Positions 61,714-64,000 of a stretch of DNA of 64,000 nucleotides are shown here, piece by piece (the stretch's first letter is position 1; every line of letters begins with the position of its first letter). The stretch lies in contig CAZGBJ010000004.1 in assembly GCA_964523895.1 (NCBI GenBank), positions 60,859 to 124,858 of the forward strand. The letters are read 5' to 3'. This DNA comes from UBA7359 sp964523895 (GTDB taxonomy: Bacteria; Pseudomonadota; Gammaproteobacteria; Eutrophobiales; Eutrophobiaceae). A program made the position numbers and the translations under genes. The notes beneath the pieces were generated by a model. It saw nothing but the letters and a program-made list of their open reading frames with translations, made no database searches and was not told the origin of the DNA.

Positions 61714-63489
61714 ATGGCAGAAATTACAAATTTACCGATAGATGAAATAACATCACAATTGGACAGGCTCCTTTCCAGTTCGTTATTTTTACAATCACAG
61801 CGTCAATGTCGATTCCTTCGATATATAGTGGATGAAGCACTGGCGGGTAATGCCAATCGATTGAAAGGATATACCATCGGTATTGAAGTCTTTGATCGTG
61901 ATACCTCCTTTGATCCAAATATTGATTCAATTGTAAGAGTTGAAGCGGGCAGACTTCGCTCAAAATTAAGGGAATATTATCTGACAGAGGGAATAAATGA
62001 TGCCGTGTTACTTGAATTGCCAAAAGGCAGCTATGCACCTGTTTTTAGCAGGAATAAACCTGATGATACAGTTACTAATAATTCAGATTTAAAACAGGAG
62101 TATACGCAAAACTCAGTCGCAGTATTACCAATTCGTTCACTATCTGATGACCCAAAGTTGAATTATTTCAGTGATGGAATGACGGATGCGATTATTTCTA
62201 CTCTGGCAAAGAATAAATCATTAAAGGTTATATCGTTAACCTCTGTCATGCAGTTCAAGAACACACAAAAATCTTTAAAGCAAATTGCCGATGAGTTAAA
62301 TGTTTCACATATTGTTGAAGGCACAGTGTTCAAAGACAACAATATGATCAGGATTGCCGCTCAGTTAATTAACAGCAAAACAGATTTCCATCTCTGGAGT
62401 GAAACTTTCGAGCGGGAGCTAAAAGATATACTACGTCTGCAAAAGGGGATTGCAGATACAATTGCAGCAAGTTTGATTGAGGAAATGGAGCCGGAACAAC
62501 AAGATGTTTCGAATAATGACATTATAAGTCCTGAAGCTTACGAAGAATTTCTTCTTGGCCAACGTACTCGTGCCCAATTTACTAAAGATGCTTTCTATAA
62601 AGCAGCTGAACATTTTAAACAGGCTATAGATCTGGAACCAGAATATGCTGCTGCATATTCTGGTATGGCAAGTTGCTATTGTGGTTTGGGAAGTCATGGT
62701 CTGGAATTTGAATGTCCGAAAGACATAATCCCTCAGGGGCTAGAGTATGCACAACACGCTATCGAATTAGACAATATACTTGTCGATCCTCATACATATA
62801 AAGGCATAATGAGATTAAAATATGATTGGGATTGGCAAAGTGCAGAAGTATGTTTCAAGGAAGCACTGGCAATTAGTCCGAATAACGCACGAGCCCGTAT
62901 GCAATACAGCATGTACTTTGAATCACTTGGACAACATGAGCAGGCAATTAGTGAAGCACAAGAAGCACTGCGTGTCGACCCACTTTCAAAAGAGGTTAAT
63001 ATGAATCTTGCCTGGCAATATTACCAGGCCGACATGTATCAGGAAGCAAAAGAACGTCTCAACCGTTTACTTGAAAATGAACCTGATTTCTGGGGAGCAT
63101 ATTGGGATCTGGCACATATTTACCTTGCTGAAAATGACTACGATAGCGCCATTCAAGCGTTTAAAAAGTCAGACGGTTCTAAAGGTGGTTATTTCATGCC
63201 ATTACAAGGAATGGGATATGCTTATGCTGTTAATGGAAAAAAGACGAAAGCTTTGAATGTCATTAAGAAACTGGATGAACTAAAAAAAGAGAATTATGTA
63301 TCTCCATATTACTATGCAACTATTTATATGGGATTAAATGATCTGGAAAATACATTTGATTATCTGCAACAGGCTTTTGAAGTACGTTCACGTTCCTTAG
63401 CATGGTTAAATGTTGCCAAGGAATACATTCCATTAAGAAACGATGAGCGCTTTAAAAAGCTAATAAACAAGATAGGAATTCCTTCATAA
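61714..63489 (+). CDS. TolB/FlgO-like and TPR-domain protein (adenylate-cyclase-associated type)
   Basis: 591 residues from ATG 61714 (AAGGACAG upstream). Three parts: a basic N-terminal domain (LQSQRQCRFLRYIVDEALAG, VRVEAGRLRSKLREYYLTEG) resembling DNA-binding domains of the same protein class; a TolB-N/FlgO-like domain (SVAVLPIRSLSDDPKLNYFS, GMTDAIISTLAKNKSLKVIS, VEGTVFKDNNMIRIAAQLIN); then at least six TPR units (AAYSGMASCYCGLGSHG, GRALxxALxxxPL types). No cyclase catalytic domain is visible. Possibly a transcription regulator or complex scaffold. Role unknown. Confidence 0.78.
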   Translation: MAEITNLPIDEITSQLDRLLSSSLFLQSQRQCRFLRYIVDEALAGNANRLKGYTIGIEVFDRDTSFDPNIDSIVRVEAGRLRSKLREYYLTEGINDAVLLELPKGSYAPVFSRNKPDDTVTNNSDLKQEYTQNSVAVLPIRSLSDDPKLNYFSDGMTDAIISTLAKNKSLKVISLTSVMQFKNTQKSLKQIADELNVSHIVEGTVFKDNNMIRIAAQLINSKTDFHLWSETFERELKDILRLQKGIADTIAASLIEEMEPEQQDVSNNDIISPEAYEEFLLGQRTRAQFTKDAFYKAAEHFKQAIDLEPEYAAAYSGMASCYCGLGSHGLEFECPKDIIPQGLEYAQHAIELDNILVDPHTYKGIMRLKYDWDWQSAEVCFKEALAISPNNARARMQYSMYFESLGQHEQAISEAQEALRVDPLSKEVNMNLAWQYYQADMYQEAKERLNRLLENEPDFWGAYWDLAHIYLAENDYDSAIQAFKKSDGSKGGYFMPLQGMGYAYAVNGKKTKALNVIKKLDELKKENYVSPYYYATIYMGLNDLENTFDYLQQAFEVRSRSLAWLNVAKEYIPLRNDERFKKLINKIGIPS

Positions 63490-63494
63490 GTTTG

Positions 63495-63512
63495 CCTTAT
63501 AGCCCTGTAAGG
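63495..63512 (+). terminator. Weak hairpin after the TPR gene
   Basis: CCTTA-TAGCCCTG-TAAGG directly follows the stop, then TTTAATCC. A short stem with a poor T tract, so transcription may partly continue into the next gene. The remaining 63513-63788 gap shows no further structure apart from the promoter candidate. Confidence 0.3.
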
Positions 63513-63684
63513 TTTAATCCACTCAGCCCAGCGATCAGAGCAGCTTAAAATCCCTTATAGTATCAGCAATATACGTAGCATTTATTGTTACCTGTCGATG
63601 TTACTAACAGTTAGAAACTCTCCATAAATTTATATATCTCTATAATTTATCCATATCTGAATTAAATCGTATGTTGTCGTTAAC

Positions 63685-63715
63685 TTGATTACAGCGTGTT
63701 TAATAACAGGATAAT
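63685..63715 (+). promoter_or_regulatory. Possible promoter of the EGKCG precursor gene
   Basis: TTGATT (63685-63690) and GATAAT (63710-63715) are 19 bases apart, about 75 bases upstream of the ATG. The spacing is long for sigma-70, so it is only a candidate; an alternative sigma factor may be used instead. A strong AGGAG ribosome binding site lies at 63776-63780. Confidence 0.3.
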
Positions 63716-63788
63716 TTTAAACGTTCCTTAATAATTTCTTATACAGAAGATGTTAAGGGTCAACCTTGTAAAAATAGGAGATTATAAG

Positions 63789-64000
63789 ATGAAACCTGAT
63801 AAGACATTAAATCCAATTGCGGTTGCCTTGGGAACCACTTTCGCTGTTTCACTTGCAGCTAGCCCAGTTGTTAATGCTACACCGAATCTATTTAACATAA
63901 CCGATCTTGGTAGTGGTTACATGATTGCTGAAGAAGGTAAGTGTGGCGAAGGCAAGTGTGGAGACAAAAAGAAAGAAGAAGGTAAATGTGGCGAAGGCAA
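63789..64000 (+). CDS. HvfA-like EGKCG-repeat precursor peptide (3'-truncated)
   Basis: The first 70 codons of a gene cut by the window end. A signal peptide (NPIAVALGTTFAVSLAASPV, cleaved near VVNA) is followed by TPNLFNITDLGSGYMIA, then the repeats EEGKCGEGKCG, a DKKK spacer and EEGKCGEGK. Three complete EGKCG units and the start of a fourth are visible. In Haemophilus HvfA such cysteines are changed to oxazolone-thioamide pairs by HvfB (DUF692, MNIO family) and HvfC, and bind copper. Here the modification genes would lie to the right of the window, so this is by precursor similarity only. AGGAG ribosome binding site nine bases upstream. Confidence 0.85.
   Translation, partial: MKPDKTLNPIAVALGTTFAVSLAASPVVNATPNLFNITDLGSGYMIAEEGKCGEGKCGDKKKEEGKCGEG

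Overview
The window reads as chromosomal DNA of an AT-rich gammaproteobacterium. Two gene orders point there. The run lolC/E-like, lolD, DUF2062, comEC, exbB, exbD, lpxK, Trm112-like, kdsB (29.1-37.1 kb) and the run infA, ate/bpt, aat ... trxB, ftsK, lolA, rarA, crcB, serS (37.1-56.6 kb) match the arrangement of pseudomonads and, in part, enterobacteria. EF-P beta-lysylation genes, Topo IV ParC/ParE and pntAB fit the same assignment. The genus cannot be named from sequence alone. No rRNA, CRISPR array, phage or full insertion sequence is visible; one tRNA-Ser(UGA) is present.

Layout. 0-5 kb: end of an RND efflux operon and an L,D-transpeptidase. 5-8 kb: an alanine-rich lipoprotein, a small exported protein, an aminotransferase and an HNH nuclease. 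8-12 kb: mazG, a 160-bp MITE-like element, then a minus-strand xseB-ispA-folE2 group. 12-14.5 kb: rubrerythrin, an HdrD-like Fe-S protein and DUF3501, probably a peroxide or redox-stress unit. 14.7-19 kb: parE and parC. 19-28 kb: a retropepsin-like protein, a DUF3095 cyclase-like protein, the EF-P modification cluster (epmB, efp, epmA), a DinG/YoaA helicase, a CpdA-like phosphodiesterase. 28-37 kb: tsaB, Lol transporter, DNA uptake channel, ExbBD, lipid A/KDO genes. 37-49 kb: the conserved infA/aat/trxB neighbourhood split by about 9 kb of accessory genes, including a Tat-exported histone-deacetylase-family enzyme and two unrecognised secreted proteins. 49-60 kb: ftsK, lolA, a diguanylate cyclase, rarA, crcB with DUF190, serS, a small YqaE-type gene and pntAB. 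60-64 kb: a Bax inhibitor-1 protein, tRNA-Ser, a lipoprotein, a TolB/TPR protein, and a truncated EGKCG-repeat precursor.

Most interesting material. (1) The right edge cuts a gene at 63789 whose product has a signal peptide and repeated EGKCG motifs, the hallmark of HvfA-type copper-binding RiPP precursors; its modification genes would lie just outside. (2) Two 3'-UTRs on the minus strand (after folE2 and after epmB) carry the same architecture: a hairpin whose loop reads CTCC(TT)CCCCCC, then an intrinsic terminator, suggesting sibling small RNAs with anti-Shine-Dalgarno loops. (3) A dispersed intergenic repeat family next to terminators forms small hairpins with conserved TCC loops and compensating stem changes. 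(4) Two MITE-like inverted-repeat elements, one supplying the mazG stop codon and one sitting between trxB and ftsK. Functions of families are from established knowledge; all regulatory calls are inference from sequence.
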